From an uncultured Caldisericota bacterium (GTDB lineage Bacteria; Caldisericota; Caldisericia; Cryosericales; Cryosericaceae): DNA of 53,334 bases. The stretch lies in the NCBI GenBank assembly GCA_903871855.1, contig CAIQIK010000043.1, positions 1-53,334 on the forward strand. Direction: 5' to 3'. The position numbers and the translations under genes are program-made. Positions 13,101 through 21,808 of the stretch are shown here, in pieces; the stretch's first letter is position 1; the number at the start of each line of letters is the position of its first letter. The notes beneath the pieces were generated by a model. It was given only the letters and a program-made list of their open reading frames with translations. It was not told the origin of the DNA and made no database searches.

Positions 13101-15174
13101 TCGCCTCCTCGGGCGTCAGATAGGCATCGCGAACGTGGTAGAACGAGATGAGGGATGTGAGGAAGTGCTCCTTGACAGCGGCGATGTCACCCAGCGTGAG
13201 CTGTGATTCGGCAAGTTGACCGTCGGTGATGCGAGCGTTGATAATCGCATCGATGAGCCCTTCGAGAGCTGATTTGTCCACCCTGGCAAGCGAACGCGCC
13301 GCGGCCTCTACGCCGTCGGCGAGGAATACAAGGGAGGACTCCCTCGTATGTGGTTTGGGCCCCTGGTACCTGAATGTGTCAGGCGAGAGATTTGTCTGCT
13401 CAGCGGATGCCTTGTCGTAGAAGAACTGGACGACAGTCGTGCCATGATGTTCGGCGATGATATCGACCACCTCGGCTGGCAGGTGATTGCTCCTTGCAAT
13501 CGTGGCACCTGCCTGGACGTGCTCCAGGATCACCTTGGTACTCAACTCCGGCGAGATGTCCTCGTGAATGTTTGGCTGTTCTCTCCGGTTCTCGCCGAAA
13601 AACTGTGGATGCAGTAGTTTGCCAATGTCGTGGTAGTAGCCTCCCACACGAGCCATCAGCCAGTTGGCACCGATACGCTGAGCGGCGCCTGCTGCAAGAT
13701 TGGCCACGTTGAGGCTGTGATGGTAGGTCCCCGGAGCACTTTCGAAGAGTTGCGCAAGAAGTTTGTTTCCCGTATCCAGAAGCTCGCGCAGTCTCATCAC
13801 CGTGGCAACATTGAACAATCGCTCGAAAATCAGGGTCAGTCCCAGTGCAAACACGGCCGCAATAACACCTCCTGCGACCAGGTACCCAGCGTTGGCAGCA
13901 ATCACAGATATCCGCTGTTCGCTGAGCCCAGCAAGAGCACTGTAGACAAGAGCCGCTGATGCGCCGGCTACCGGCCCAGCAATGAGAAGAGCGCTCATCT
14001 TGTTCACTTTCCGCATGGCGATGAATATGGTAATGGCCCCCACGACAAGCCCCGAGAGCACTTCCGCAGGCATCGGCACCATGATCCACGTCACAACCAT
14101 CAGGGCAAGGCCGAAGACCGCCGCAAGTGCATAATCAAAGAAGACAAACCCAAGCAGCATGCAGAGGAAGAATGGAGTCATCGTTGTCGCCACGCCACCG
14201 GCGAGCCAGCCGATCACGATGCAGGAGCCGCCGATGACTGCCGTCTCCATCAACAGATGTTCGGTCCGGCCTTTCGCTGAACCCAGAAGCATGATTGCCA
14301 CCGCCACCGCTCCCCACGCAAGCAGCGCCATCAGTGACTGAGACACGATGTTTCGAAGAGCGCGAGGCCCCCAGACCAAGCCCGTACTCAAGAGCAGGTC
14401 GACGGTGCTCTGGTCCAGGACGCTACCCTTTTTTATGACGGGGGTGCCAGCGAGGATGGTTGAGACGACCGGCGATACAGAAGACGCCGCCTTGTCGCGG
14501 GCGAGCAACGTTGCCTGCTGGTCGTAGATCAGGTTCGAAGACACGAAACGGGCAGCCAGAAGGTATGCTGAGCGTACTTGGTTATCGGAAATACCATAGC
14601 TCTTGAGTTCCGTGTTGATGCTCTCGCGGGCAGTAGCGAGGCTTCCCTCGATCACGCCGCGACCCATTACTGTCGTCAGCGCCTGACGCGCCGCCGTCTT
14701 CGACGACTGGACCTCCGACTCTGAACACGTCGCGAGGTATTTCGTCGTCGCACCTGCCGAGGTCATGAGCAATGCCGCGATCCGCTGAGACTGCTGGTCC
14801 ACGGTGACATCCAGCGCGCGTATGCTGATGACCTTCGTCATGATGTCCTCAAAGGCGCTTATCGCCGCCGGCAGCCGCGAGCTGTCGAATTCGTAGATAG
14901 GAGCGACTTCGTCACTTGCGCGCTTGCGAAGATCCGCCGTTCTTGCGGCATCGACATAGACGATGTCTCGCCTGGAGACCATGTCGGCACTGACGACAGT
15001 GCCTTCGGGTACACTTCTCCGCACGGGCATGAACGGAAGAGCGCATAACACCGCAGAGAGGATGGCTACCAGAACGAACACCAGCGTACTGGTGTGTCTA
15101 AACCGTGTGAGCCGGAGAGCGAGGCTGCGGCGAGCATGTCGGAGGAAGTAAGCTATTCTATTCTCTCTGGTCAT
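13087..15174 (-). CDS. pgpH: 7TM-HD domain phosphodiesterase (PgpH-like)
   Basis: A 695-residue membrane protein with one N-terminal helix and an extracytoplasmic 7TMR-HDED domain (about 40-280). A seven-helix membrane region (about 290-470) and a cytoplasmic HD domain follow. The metal motif is GGYYHDIGKLLHP, His-Asp near residue 511, followed by IAEHHGTT. Characterised relatives hydrolyse cyclic di-AMP; the substrate here is inferred. I chose the ATG at 15174, behind AAGGTGG and overlapping rsmD by 17 bases, over one at 15210 with no ribosome-binding site. Confidence 0.9.
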   Translation of the reverse strand: MTRENRIAYFLRHARRSLALRLTRFRHTSTLVFVLVAILSAVLCALPFMPVRRSVPEGTVVSADMVSRRDIVYVDAARTADLRKRASDEVAPIYEFDSSRLPAAISAFEDIMTKVISIRALDVTVDQQSQRIAALLMTSAGATTKYLATCSESEVQSSKTAARQALTTVMGRGVIEGSLATARESINTELKSYGISDNQVRSAYLLAARFVSSNLIYDQQATLLARDKAASSVSPVVSTILAGTPVIKKGSVLDQSTVDLLLSTGLVWGPRALRNIVSQSLMALLAWGAVAVAIMLLGSAKGRTEHLLMETAVIGGSCIVIGWLAGGVATTMTPFFLCMLLGFVFFDYALAAVFGLALMVVTWIMVPMPAEVLSGLVVGAITIFIAMRKVNKMSALLIAGPVAGASAALVYSALAGLSEQRISVIAANAGYLVAGGVIAAVFALGLTLIFERLFNVATVMRLRELLDTGNKLLAQLFESAPGTYHHSLNVANLAAGAAQRIGANWLMARVGGYYHDIGKLLHPQFFGENRREQPNIHEDISPELSTKVILEHVQAGATIARSNHLPAEVVDIIAEHHGTTVVQFFYDKASAEQTNLSPDTFRYQGPKPHTRESSLVFLADGVEAAARSLARVDKSALEGLIDAIINARITDGQLAESQLTLGDIAAVKEHFLTSLISFYHVRDAYLTPEEANERI

Positions 15175-15763
15175 TGCCACCGCCCACCTTGTTCCCGTGT
15201 TTTGTTGCATGGAAGAATGTTATGCTAACATCTCCGTAGCGCCTTTCCTTGTAGCTCTCCAAGTCTATCGCTGGGCCATCATACCGTTTATGCACTGGTA
15301 GCCTTGATGCATGCTCCATGATTATGATACAGCCGTCGGCTGCGTCGTGCAAATGCTGGGACAGGGTAACGAGCAGCCCTTCCCGCAACCCGGAGTCAAA
15401 GGGCGGGTCTGCAAAGAGGACGTCAAACTCCATCCCTTGCAATCCACTCGCGTACGCATCAGCATCACACTTGACAACAGAAGCCTGTTCCTGAAGCGCA
15501 AGCACTCGCAAGTTGTCAAGGATAAGGCGAACTGAACGATTGTCCATGTCGACAAAAGTTGTATGCGCCGCTCCGTTGCTGAGCGCTTCTATGCCAACAG
15601 CACCAGTGCCGCTACAGACGTCGATAAATCGCGCACCGGCAAGAACCGGTCGCAACATGTCCATGACGGCCTCTCGTGCCTTGTCAGACGTTGGGCGCAG
15701 CCATGGCTCTTTCCCGAGCGTTTTCAGCGAACGACCCTTCAGTGTGCCCGATCCGATGATCAC
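15158..15763 (-). CDS. rsmD: 16S rRNA (guanine966-N2)-methyltransferase RsmD
   Basis: Methylates a guanine of 16S rRNA in the small subunit. From a GTG at 15763 the 201-residue protein begins MIIGSGTLKGRSLK, the classic RsmD start. It has RPTSDKAREAVMDML, the SAM loop DVCSGTGAVGIEALSNGA and the catalytic FADPPF. The start is one base after the recG stop, with GGAGG nine bases upstream inside recG. The same frame extends further upstream through the recG end, but that is not needed. Confidence 0.9.
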   Translation of the reverse strand: MIIGSGTLKGRSLKTLGKEPWLRPTSDKAREAVMDMLRPVLAGARFIDVCSGTGAVGIEALSNGAAHTTFVDMDNRSVRLILDNLRVLALQEQASVVKCDADAYASGLQGMEFDVLFADPPFDSGLREGLLVTLSQHLHDAADGCIIIMEHASRLPVHKRYDGPAIDLESYKERRYGDVSITFFHATKHGNKVGGGNDQRE

Positions 15764-15764
15764 T

Positions 15765-18224
15765 TCAATTGTCCTCCATGCCTGGCTTTGAAGCTGGGTA
15801 TCGGAGCAACAGCATGTGGACCAGATCAGCATGTTCCGGTGCGCCAAGAGCTGGATCGCTTTCCAGGAGCTCCGAGGCAGCCTTTCGGATCTCCGGAAGA
15901 GCGGAAAGGTCACGGTAGCTCAGCAGGCCAGTAGATCCGAATAGTGGAACGTCATAGCCATGCTGGACTGTTCCAAGGATGTCACCAGGCCCTCGCAGTT
16001 TCAGGTCTTCCTCTGCGATCTGGAACCCATCGTCGGAGTCAACCAGGACTTGCAGGCGTTGGGTCCCGTCGGCCGTCGCGTCGCCCTGGATAAGGATGCA
16101 GTGGGAGACGGAGGATCCTCGGCCGACTCTCCCACGGAGCTGATGGAGCGTGGCGAGCCCGAATCTCTCCGCATCCTCGATGACCATGACACTTGCATTC
16201 GGCATATCGACCCCAACCTCGACGACAGTCGTTGCGACGAGGGCGTCCAGGTTCCCCAGTCGGAAGGCATTCATGGTCGACTCTTTATCACTACTCTTCA
16301 TGCGTCCGTGCAACGACGCAACGCGCAGGCCCTTGAGGCTGCCTTCGGTCAGCTCTCGCATCGTTTCCTCGACTGAAGCGGTGCCGTCACTCTCGTCCGA
16401 AGCCGGGTCGATCGCAGGGACCACGATAAACGCCTGCCTGCCTTGAGCTACCTCTTTACGCACCATGGCATAGGCGCTGTCACGTTGGGCGCCTGTCAGG
16501 AGATGCGTCTGGATCGGGAACCGCCCCACAGGTTTCTCGGGCAGTTCGGAAATGTCGAGATCGCCGTATATGGTTAGAGCCAGCGTCCTTGGAATCGGGG
16601 TTGCGCTCATGACGAGCGAGTGTGGCATAATGCCCTTTGTGCCAAGAGCTGTGCGCTGAGCAACTCCAAAACGATGCTGCTCGTCAATCACGCTCAGACC
16701 GAGATGCTCAAATGCCACACCCTCCTCGAGAATCGCATGCGTGCCAACGAGACAGTCGACTTCACCAGTTGCGACAGCGCTCAGGATGCTCTTGCGCTGG
16801 GACTTGGTCATGCCTCCCGTCAGTGTGGCGACTCGCACCTCGAGAGGAGCAAGCAGCTCCTGGAGGACGCGTCCCGTTTGCTCCGCGAGAATCTCAGTGG
16901 GACTAAGGACGGCGCTCTGGTATCCGGCAACCTTGGCGGCGTACGCTGCGTACCCGGCCACCGCCGTCTTTCCTGAACCGACATCTCCATGGAGCAGGCG
17001 ATGCATCTGCCTCGGCCGGCGTACATCCGCCTCGATGTCTCGCATGGCCACTGCCTGAGACGCAGTGGGAACAAACGGCAGTACCTCAACATAGCGTTCG
17101 ACCGTCCCTGTGGGCAGGTTAAACGGGCTTCCCGGGACATCCTGCTCCGCATGCCTGTGCATCAGGACTCTCAGTTCAAAGAGGAACAGGCTGTCAAACG
17201 CAAACCGGCTCCGTGCCTTTTCCGCTTCGTATTCGTCAGTCGGAAAGTGAAGGGATCGGTAGCTCCATGCGAGGTCGGGCAGCTGGAAACGTGAAGCCAT
17301 ATCCCGTGGCAGATACTCGGCGGTCGCAGTAGGAAGCCGGCCTACCGCACGCCACACATGAGCCCGCAGTCCCTTCTGAGTAATGCCCGAGGTGAGGTGA
17401 TAGAGTGGTACGATCCGGTTCATATGCAGTTGAGCAGCCGGCGTTCCCGACTCCTCGAAAGCAGGCTGCATCAGCTGAGCCCCTTCGAACGAGTTCTCCA
17501 GTTTCCCATAAAAATCGTAGTTGTGTCCAGCCTGAAGCCTGTTCCTTACGAACCGGTTGTTAAACCAAACGAGGCGGAGCACTCGCCCGCCGGGGTCTCT
17601 GGCTGTTGCCTTGACCAACAAAACCTTTCGTCGGATCTCAGTAACCGTCAGCAGACGTGCCTTGATGAGGACCATCTGCCCAAGCGACTCTCGTGATAGC
17701 TCCGCAGGATGGCGCAGGTCGAGGTAGCCTTTGGGCGCGTGCTGGAGAAGATCGGCAATATTGGCGACACCGAGCTTCGCCATGGTTTCCTGAATGCGGG
17801 GTCCGACTCCCCAAAGTGTGGACACCGGTGCTTCGAGTACCTTCAGCAAACCTTTCATGCTGTCGGCGGGAGGCTCCGGCACCGGCCTTCCACGCGCCGA
17901 AGGCACGCTTGTATGCAGTGGTGATCCAGGGGTCGCAGACTTCGAGTCGTCCAGAAGGGCAAGAAGCGCCGAACATCTGTCCGCTCGCACACGGTCGGGC
18001 AGAAACTGATAATCGACCAGCAGCGACCGCAGTTCGTTCGACACACCGCGCTCCGCTGCAGGCTGTGTTCGTGCGCATGAGCCTTCGACTGTCGCAAGGG
18101 CCAGCCGCGCAAACCCGCCTACGGCTGCATCATCCTGGCACCCGCGCTTGAGTTCCAAGCGAACCAGACTCCGCAGGAGCTCTTTCCACGTATCTGATTC
18201 GACTGGACTGCCCCCGGTGCTCAC
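15765..18224 (-). CDS. recG: ATP-dependent DNA helicase RecG
   Basis: Remodels stalled replication forks and branched recombination intermediates. The 819 residues exceed the E. coli length (about 690) by an N-terminal extension of about 120 residues, as in Thermotoga-type RecG. The wedge/OB domain lies around 165-260. Walker A GDVGSGKTAV is near residue 413, and VIDEQHRFG is near 510. SATPIPRTLALTIYG, VEVGVDMPNASVMVIEDAERFG and QLRGRVGRG complete the motor and TRG segment. The GTG start at 18224 has only a weak ribosome-binding site, so a shorter form starting near MKGLLKVLEAP is possible. Confidence 0.94.
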   Translation of the reverse strand: MSTGGSPVESDTWKELLRSLVRLELKRGCQDDAAVGGFARLALATVEGSCARTQPAAERGVSNELRSLLVDYQFLPDRVRADRCSALLALLDDSKSATPGSPLHTSVPSARGRPVPEPPADSMKGLLKVLEAPVSTLWGVGPRIQETMAKLGVANIADLLQHAPKGYLDLRHPAELSRESLGQMVLIKARLLTVTEIRRKVLLVKATARDPGGRVLRLVWFNNRFVRNRLQAGHNYDFYGKLENSFEGAQLMQPAFEESGTPAAQLHMNRIVPLYHLTSGITQKGLRAHVWRAVGRLPTATAEYLPRDMASRFQLPDLAWSYRSLHFPTDEYEAEKARSRFAFDSLFLFELRVLMHRHAEQDVPGSPFNLPTGTVERYVEVLPFVPTASQAVAMRDIEADVRRPRQMHRLLHGDVGSGKTAVAGYAAYAAKVAGYQSAVLSPTEILAEQTGRVLQELLAPLEVRVATLTGGMTKSQRKSILSAVATGEVDCLVGTHAILEEGVAFEHLGLSVIDEQHRFGVAQRTALGTKGIMPHSLVMSATPIPRTLALTIYGDLDISELPEKPVGRFPIQTHLLTGAQRDSAYAMVRKEVAQGRQAFIVVPAIDPASDESDGTASVEETMRELTEGSLKGLRVASLHGRMKSSDKESTMNAFRLGNLDALVATTVVEVGVDMPNASVMVIEDAERFGLATLHQLRGRVGRGSSVSHCILIQGDATADGTQRLQVLVDSDDGFQIAEEDLKLRGPGDILGTVQHGYDVPLFGSTGLLSYRDLSALPEIRKAASELLESDPALGAPEHADLVHMLLLRYPASKPGMEDN

Positions 18225-18257
18225 TGCGTCGCTGGCCCCTGAGATTCCTGCAAAGGC

Positions 18258-19421
18258 CTAGGGGGTGTCGGCAAGGAAGCTCGAGCCCGCAACGGGCACT
18301 ACTCCGAGGTACTCCGATACGGTGGCCCCAAGGTCTGCAAACGTCTCACGGACTCCCAGGTATGTTCCACCACGGCGCGAGGGCGAGTACGTGAGAACGG
18401 GCACGTACTCGCGAGTATGGTCCGTATGTGCAGTAAACGTAGGATCGCAGCCGTGGTCGGCAGAGATGAACAGGATATCGTCATGCTTCATCGACCTCAG
18501 CAACTCGGGAACCGCTTCGTCGAACCGCTCCAGGGCAACGGCATAACCGGCCACATTGCGGCGGTGGCCGAAAAGCATATCAAAGTCGACCAAGTTGGTA
18601 AACAGCAACCCTTCCCAGTTGTTGACCTTAACCAGCTCGATCGTTTTCTGGATACCTTCCTCATTGTTGTGAGTGTGGAAATGCTGCGTGAATCCCTCAC
18701 CGGCAAACAGATCATACGTCTTGCCGACGCCGATGACATCCATGCCGGCCTTGGACACCTGAGTGAGCGTGGTAGGACCCAACGGTTGGGCGGCATAGTC
18801 CTGGCGGTCTTCTGTTCGCACAAAATTTCCGGGCATTCCGATGAATGGACGCGCAATGACGCGACCGACCAGGTGCTCACCCTGCAAAATCTCGTGCCGG
18901 CTGATCTCGCACATCTCATACAGCTTGGCCAGAGGGATGATATCATTGTGGGCGGCAACCTGAAACACAGAGTCGGCGGACGTGTAGACAATGGGATAAC
19001 CAGTACGCATATGCTCTTCGCCCAGTTCCGCGATGATTGTAGTTCCCGACTCAGGTCGGTTGCCCAGAGCTTTGGTGTTGAAGCGCTTCTCGAAGGCTTC
19101 AATGACTTCAGGCGGAAATCCGTTGGGATACGTGGGAAACGGCTTCGTCAGTGTCAGCCCCATCATCTCCCAGTGACCACTCACAGAATCCTTCCCTTTG
19201 GCTTTCTCCTCCATGATCCCAAACGAACCCACAGGACTGTCGAAGCGAAGGTCAAGCAGGTACTTCAGGCCAAGCTCCTCGAGATGAGGGAGATGAAAAC
19301 CCGGAACGTTCTTGTAGATGTGGCGAAGCGTGTCCGAACCGCCATCCCCGTAGATGAATGCATCCTTAGCTGCGCCGATACCAACGCTGTCCAGAACAAT
19401 GACGATGGCTCTCTTCTTCAT
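18258..19421 (-). CDS. deoB: Phosphopentomutase
   Basis: Interconverts (deoxy)ribose-1-phosphate and 5-phosphate, linking nucleoside phosphorolysis to central metabolism. It is an alkaline-phosphatase superfamily enzyme of 387 residues. The first metal site is VIVLDSVGIGA with Asp11, and GGSDTLRHI follows. The C-terminal metal site is ISADHGCDPTFTAHTDHTREYVP. The ATG at 19421 overlaps the previous gene's stop (ATGA). The frame is open much further upstream, but the protein clearly begins at MKKRAIVIVLDSVG. Its partners punA and pdp are 12 kb away in a separate operon. Confidence 0.96.
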   Translation of the reverse strand: MKKRAIVIVLDSVGIGAAKDAFIYGDGGSDTLRHIYKNVPGFHLPHLEELGLKYLLDLRFDSPVGSFGIMEEKAKGKDSVSGHWEMMGLTLTKPFPTYPNGFPPEVIEAFEKRFNTKALGNRPESGTTIIAELGEEHMRTGYPIVYTSADSVFQVAAHNDIIPLAKLYEMCEISRHEILQGEHLVGRVIARPFIGMPGNFVRTEDRQDYAAQPLGPTTLTQVSKAGMDVIGVGKTYDLFAGEGFTQHFHTHNNEEGIQKTIELVKVNNWEGLLFTNLVDFDMLFGHRRNVAGYAVALERFDEAVPELLRSMKHDDILFISADHGCDPTFTAHTDHTREYVPVLTYSPSRRGGTYLGVRETFADLGATVSEYLGVVPVAGSSFLADTP

Positions 19422-20683
19422 GGCTTGTGCGTTCCTTCCTTTGCACTGGTGCCCTTCCCCGTCTGTCGATGCCGCCTGCGGCGACGAGCCGGTCCCAGCA
19501 CGAATTCGCCGATGGCGGTAATGCCGCCAGCGCCCATCTTGACATAGTGATCGAAAAAGCGCCAGATCAAGATGAAAGCCCCCAGGATGCCATTCGGAAC
19601 AAACGCCGCAAACAGGGCCACAGCGCCGAGCTCGGCTCCGACAGATGCGCCAGGGGTGGGGAAATACGCGACCGCGATATAGTAGATGAGCGTTGCCACA
19701 ATAATCTGGGTGACCGATGACGTAACGCCAAGCCCGTAGAGCAGGATGATGGGCGTCAACACGACAAGGCCCCAGGAGACGAAACTGTAGGCCAGACCTA
19801 TAACAAGCCATGGCCGATTCGCCTTGATGGCTGTCTCTCGCGCGCGCAGCGCATCCTTTACGAATTTCTCCACACGGCGCGCCAGTCGCTGCCACAACCT
19901 TCCTCGCCTATTGAGGGTCTGCGTGGGGCGCTGAACCAGCCTCTGGATATAGTTATTGATCCATTGTAGCCGGATCAGGCAGAACACAAGGACCCCGAAG
20001 TTGGCCACGTACGCTGCGATGCCGATGTAGAGGATGAGACGGAATCGGTTGCCGACCCCCAAGCTCCGGCCAGAGAAGAACAGCCAGACCGGCACAAAAA
20101 CGAGAACGACCAACTGCGAAGCACCCCCGAGGATTGCCTTGATGGCAAACACCATGGTCGAATCTGCCACGTTGATTGAGTCGTCCTTGAACAGCATGTA
20201 TATCTGGGCTGGCTCACCTCCGCCCGCCTCGAACGGAGTCACCCTTGCAAAGAACTCACCTACGAGGATGTTGCGCATAGCGGTGGGGAACGTGATCCGC
20301 AAGCCGATCGAGCGAAGGATTGCCTGCAACCGCATTGCCTGGAAGACGATTTCAAGAAAGATGAGAGCGATCGCAGCCAGGATGTAGCCGAGATTGAGGG
20401 ACCTCACGACTTTCACGACGTTCATCTGATGCGAAATGAGTGAGAGAGCGAAGAAACCAAGTGCTCCGAATCCCAATGCTCCCAGAAGCTTCCAGACAAT
20501 ACTCCAGACGTTGGTGACCTTGGGACGTTCGGGGGCTGGCGGCAGAGGTTGAGACCCTTCAGTGCTTACGTCGGGTTGGCTGGCGGCATGATCCTTCGGG
20601 TCAAGCGTGGCAGGCTCGGCATGGACATCGTACTCCCCTGTCGTCAGGAGGACGTGCTCTATGTGGTCTTCGCCAGTTGCCAT
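19418..20683 (-). CDS. YbhN/UPF0104 family flippase-like membrane protein (LPG synthetase TM domain-like)
   Basis: A 421-residue polytopic protein with about eight hydrophobic segments. It lacks the soluble transferase domain of MprF. The glycine/proline-rich segment GEFFARVTPFEAGGGEPAQIY matches the core motif of UPF0104, and YFPTPGASVGAELG is a second one. Relatives move or sense lipids, but the substrate is unknown. The first 70 residues are charged and cytoplasmic. It starts 25 bases inside the end of mazG and runs into deoB with an ATGA overlap. Confidence 0.8.
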   Translation of the reverse strand: MATGEDHIEHVLLTTGEYDVHAEPATLDPKDHAASQPDVSTEGSQPLPPAPERPKVTNVWSIVWKLLGALGFGALGFFALSLISHQMNVVKVVRSLNLGYILAAIALIFLEIVFQAMRLQAILRSIGLRITFPTAMRNILVGEFFARVTPFEAGGGEPAQIYMLFKDDSINVADSTMVFAIKAILGGASQLVVLVFVPVWLFFSGRSLGVGNRFRLILYIGIAAYVANFGVLVFCLIRLQWINNYIQRLVQRPTQTLNRRGRLWQRLARRVEKFVKDALRARETAIKANRPWLVIGLAYSFVSWGLVVLTPIILLYGLGVTSSVTQIIVATLIYYIAVAYFPTPGASVGAELGAVALFAAFVPNGILGAFILIWRFFDHYVKMGAGGITAIGEFVLGPARRRRRHRQTGKGTSAKEGTHKP

Positions 20684-21804
20684 AACCGCTCCAGTGCCTC
20701 CGGGGATGCTGTCGCAATGTCGACCTGCTGCTGTGTGGCGTACGCACGCACGCGGTCGTATCGGTCGCGAAACTTGTCGGATGAGCGACGCAGCGCCTTG
20801 ACGGGGTTGACACCTGAAAGCCGCGCAACGTTGAGTGCAGAAAAAAGAACATCCCCCAGCTCCATGGCCAGCCTATCTTCGTCCCTCGACGGAGCATTCA
20901 GTTCCTCTCCCAGCTCACGAGACTCCTCGAGCAGCTTGCCATAGGCCTGCTCCGCCGACTCGAAATCGAACCCGTCGGAACGTGCAGCCTCCTGCGACAG
21001 CAAAGCGTTTTCAATAGACGAAAGAAGTTTTGCACTGTCCACAAAATGACTCTTCCGGCCCTCCAGGGTCTTAAGCTTCTGCCAGTTCTGGAGAACCTGT
21101 TCACTCGATGTCGCCGAAACGCTGCCGAAAACGTGCGGATGCCTGAATGTCAGCTTGTCGTCAACGGTCCGAATCACATCACAGATGTCGAATCCATCTT
21201 CCTCGCGGGCGATTTCCGATTGAATGAAGACCTGTAGCAACAGGTCTCCCAGCTCCTCTTCAAGGTTATCGGCAGTGCCTCTCTGTATGGCGAGAGCCAC
21301 CTCGTAGGACTCTTCGAGCAGCGTATCCAGAAGCGACACATGCGTCTGCTGGCGGTCCCATGGGCACTTCTGCCGCAATTCCGCAACGAGCAGCCTGAAC
21401 TCCTCAAGAGCCGTATACTGGGTTCCAACAAGAGGCTGGAGAATGTCAGCCAGCCGCAGCGCCTCCTGAGTCAGCCCGTTGTCGTCCATTGCTGGAGGAT
21501 GAGACAGCCCGGGCGACCGGGCGACGAGTCCTGCAACAACGGAGGCCATTTCGGCGGAACACAGACACACGATCATGCCATAGTGCCGACCAGCAAAACG
21601 TATCCACGTCAGAAAACCAAGAGCTTGTACAGGATCCAGAAGGTTCCACGCCGAGGTCGGCAGAGACCGGATGCTGGAAGCCGTCGGGTAAACCGAAATA
21701 TCCACTCCAGCAGAAGCGGCCAAGGCATAGTGACGTCCATCGTCAGTCAGCGACTGGAGAGTGAGATCCTGCCCGGTAATAATGCATATCTCGTATTCTT
21801 CCAT
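20659..21804 (-). CDS. mazG: Nucleoside triphosphate pyrophosphohydrolase MazG with unusual N-terminal part
   Basis: Hydrolyses (non-canonical) NTPs to NMPs. The 381 residues contain two MazG modules. The first (about 125-225) has the strong signature CPWDRQQTHVSL, LLEESYEVALAI, EEELGDLLLQV and FRHPHVFG. The second (about 255-375) has LLEESRELGEEL and MELGDVLFSALNVARL. Residues 1-115 form a separate region (EICIITGQDLTLQSL) where many MazG proteins carry a tetrapyrrole-methylase-like domain. Here it is short and I cannot confirm that fold. The gene starts four bases after the mfd stop. Confidence 0.9.
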   Translation of the reverse strand: MEEYEICIITGQDLTLQSLTDDGRHYALAASAGVDISVYPTASSIRSLPTSAWNLLDPVQALGFLTWIRFAGRHYGMIVCLCSAEMASVVAGLVARSPGLSHPPAMDDNGLTQEALRLADILQPLVGTQYTALEEFRLLVAELRQKCPWDRQQTHVSLLDTLLEESYEVALAIQRGTADNLEEELGDLLLQVFIQSEIAREEDGFDICDVIRTVDDKLTFRHPHVFGSVSATSSEQVLQNWQKLKTLEGRKSHFVDSAKLLSSIENALLSQEAARSDGFDFESAEQAYGKLLEESRELGEELNAPSRDEDRLAMELGDVLFSALNVARLSGVNPVKALRRSSDKFRDRYDRVRAYATQQQVDIATASPEALERLWQLAKTT

Positions 21805-21808
21805 GGTC

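Noticed and set aside
18258-19895. Longer deoB reading with about 158 extra N-terminal residues
   Set aside because: The extension lies over the upstream membrane-protein gene in another frame; the real start is the ATG at 19421 with the family N-terminus.
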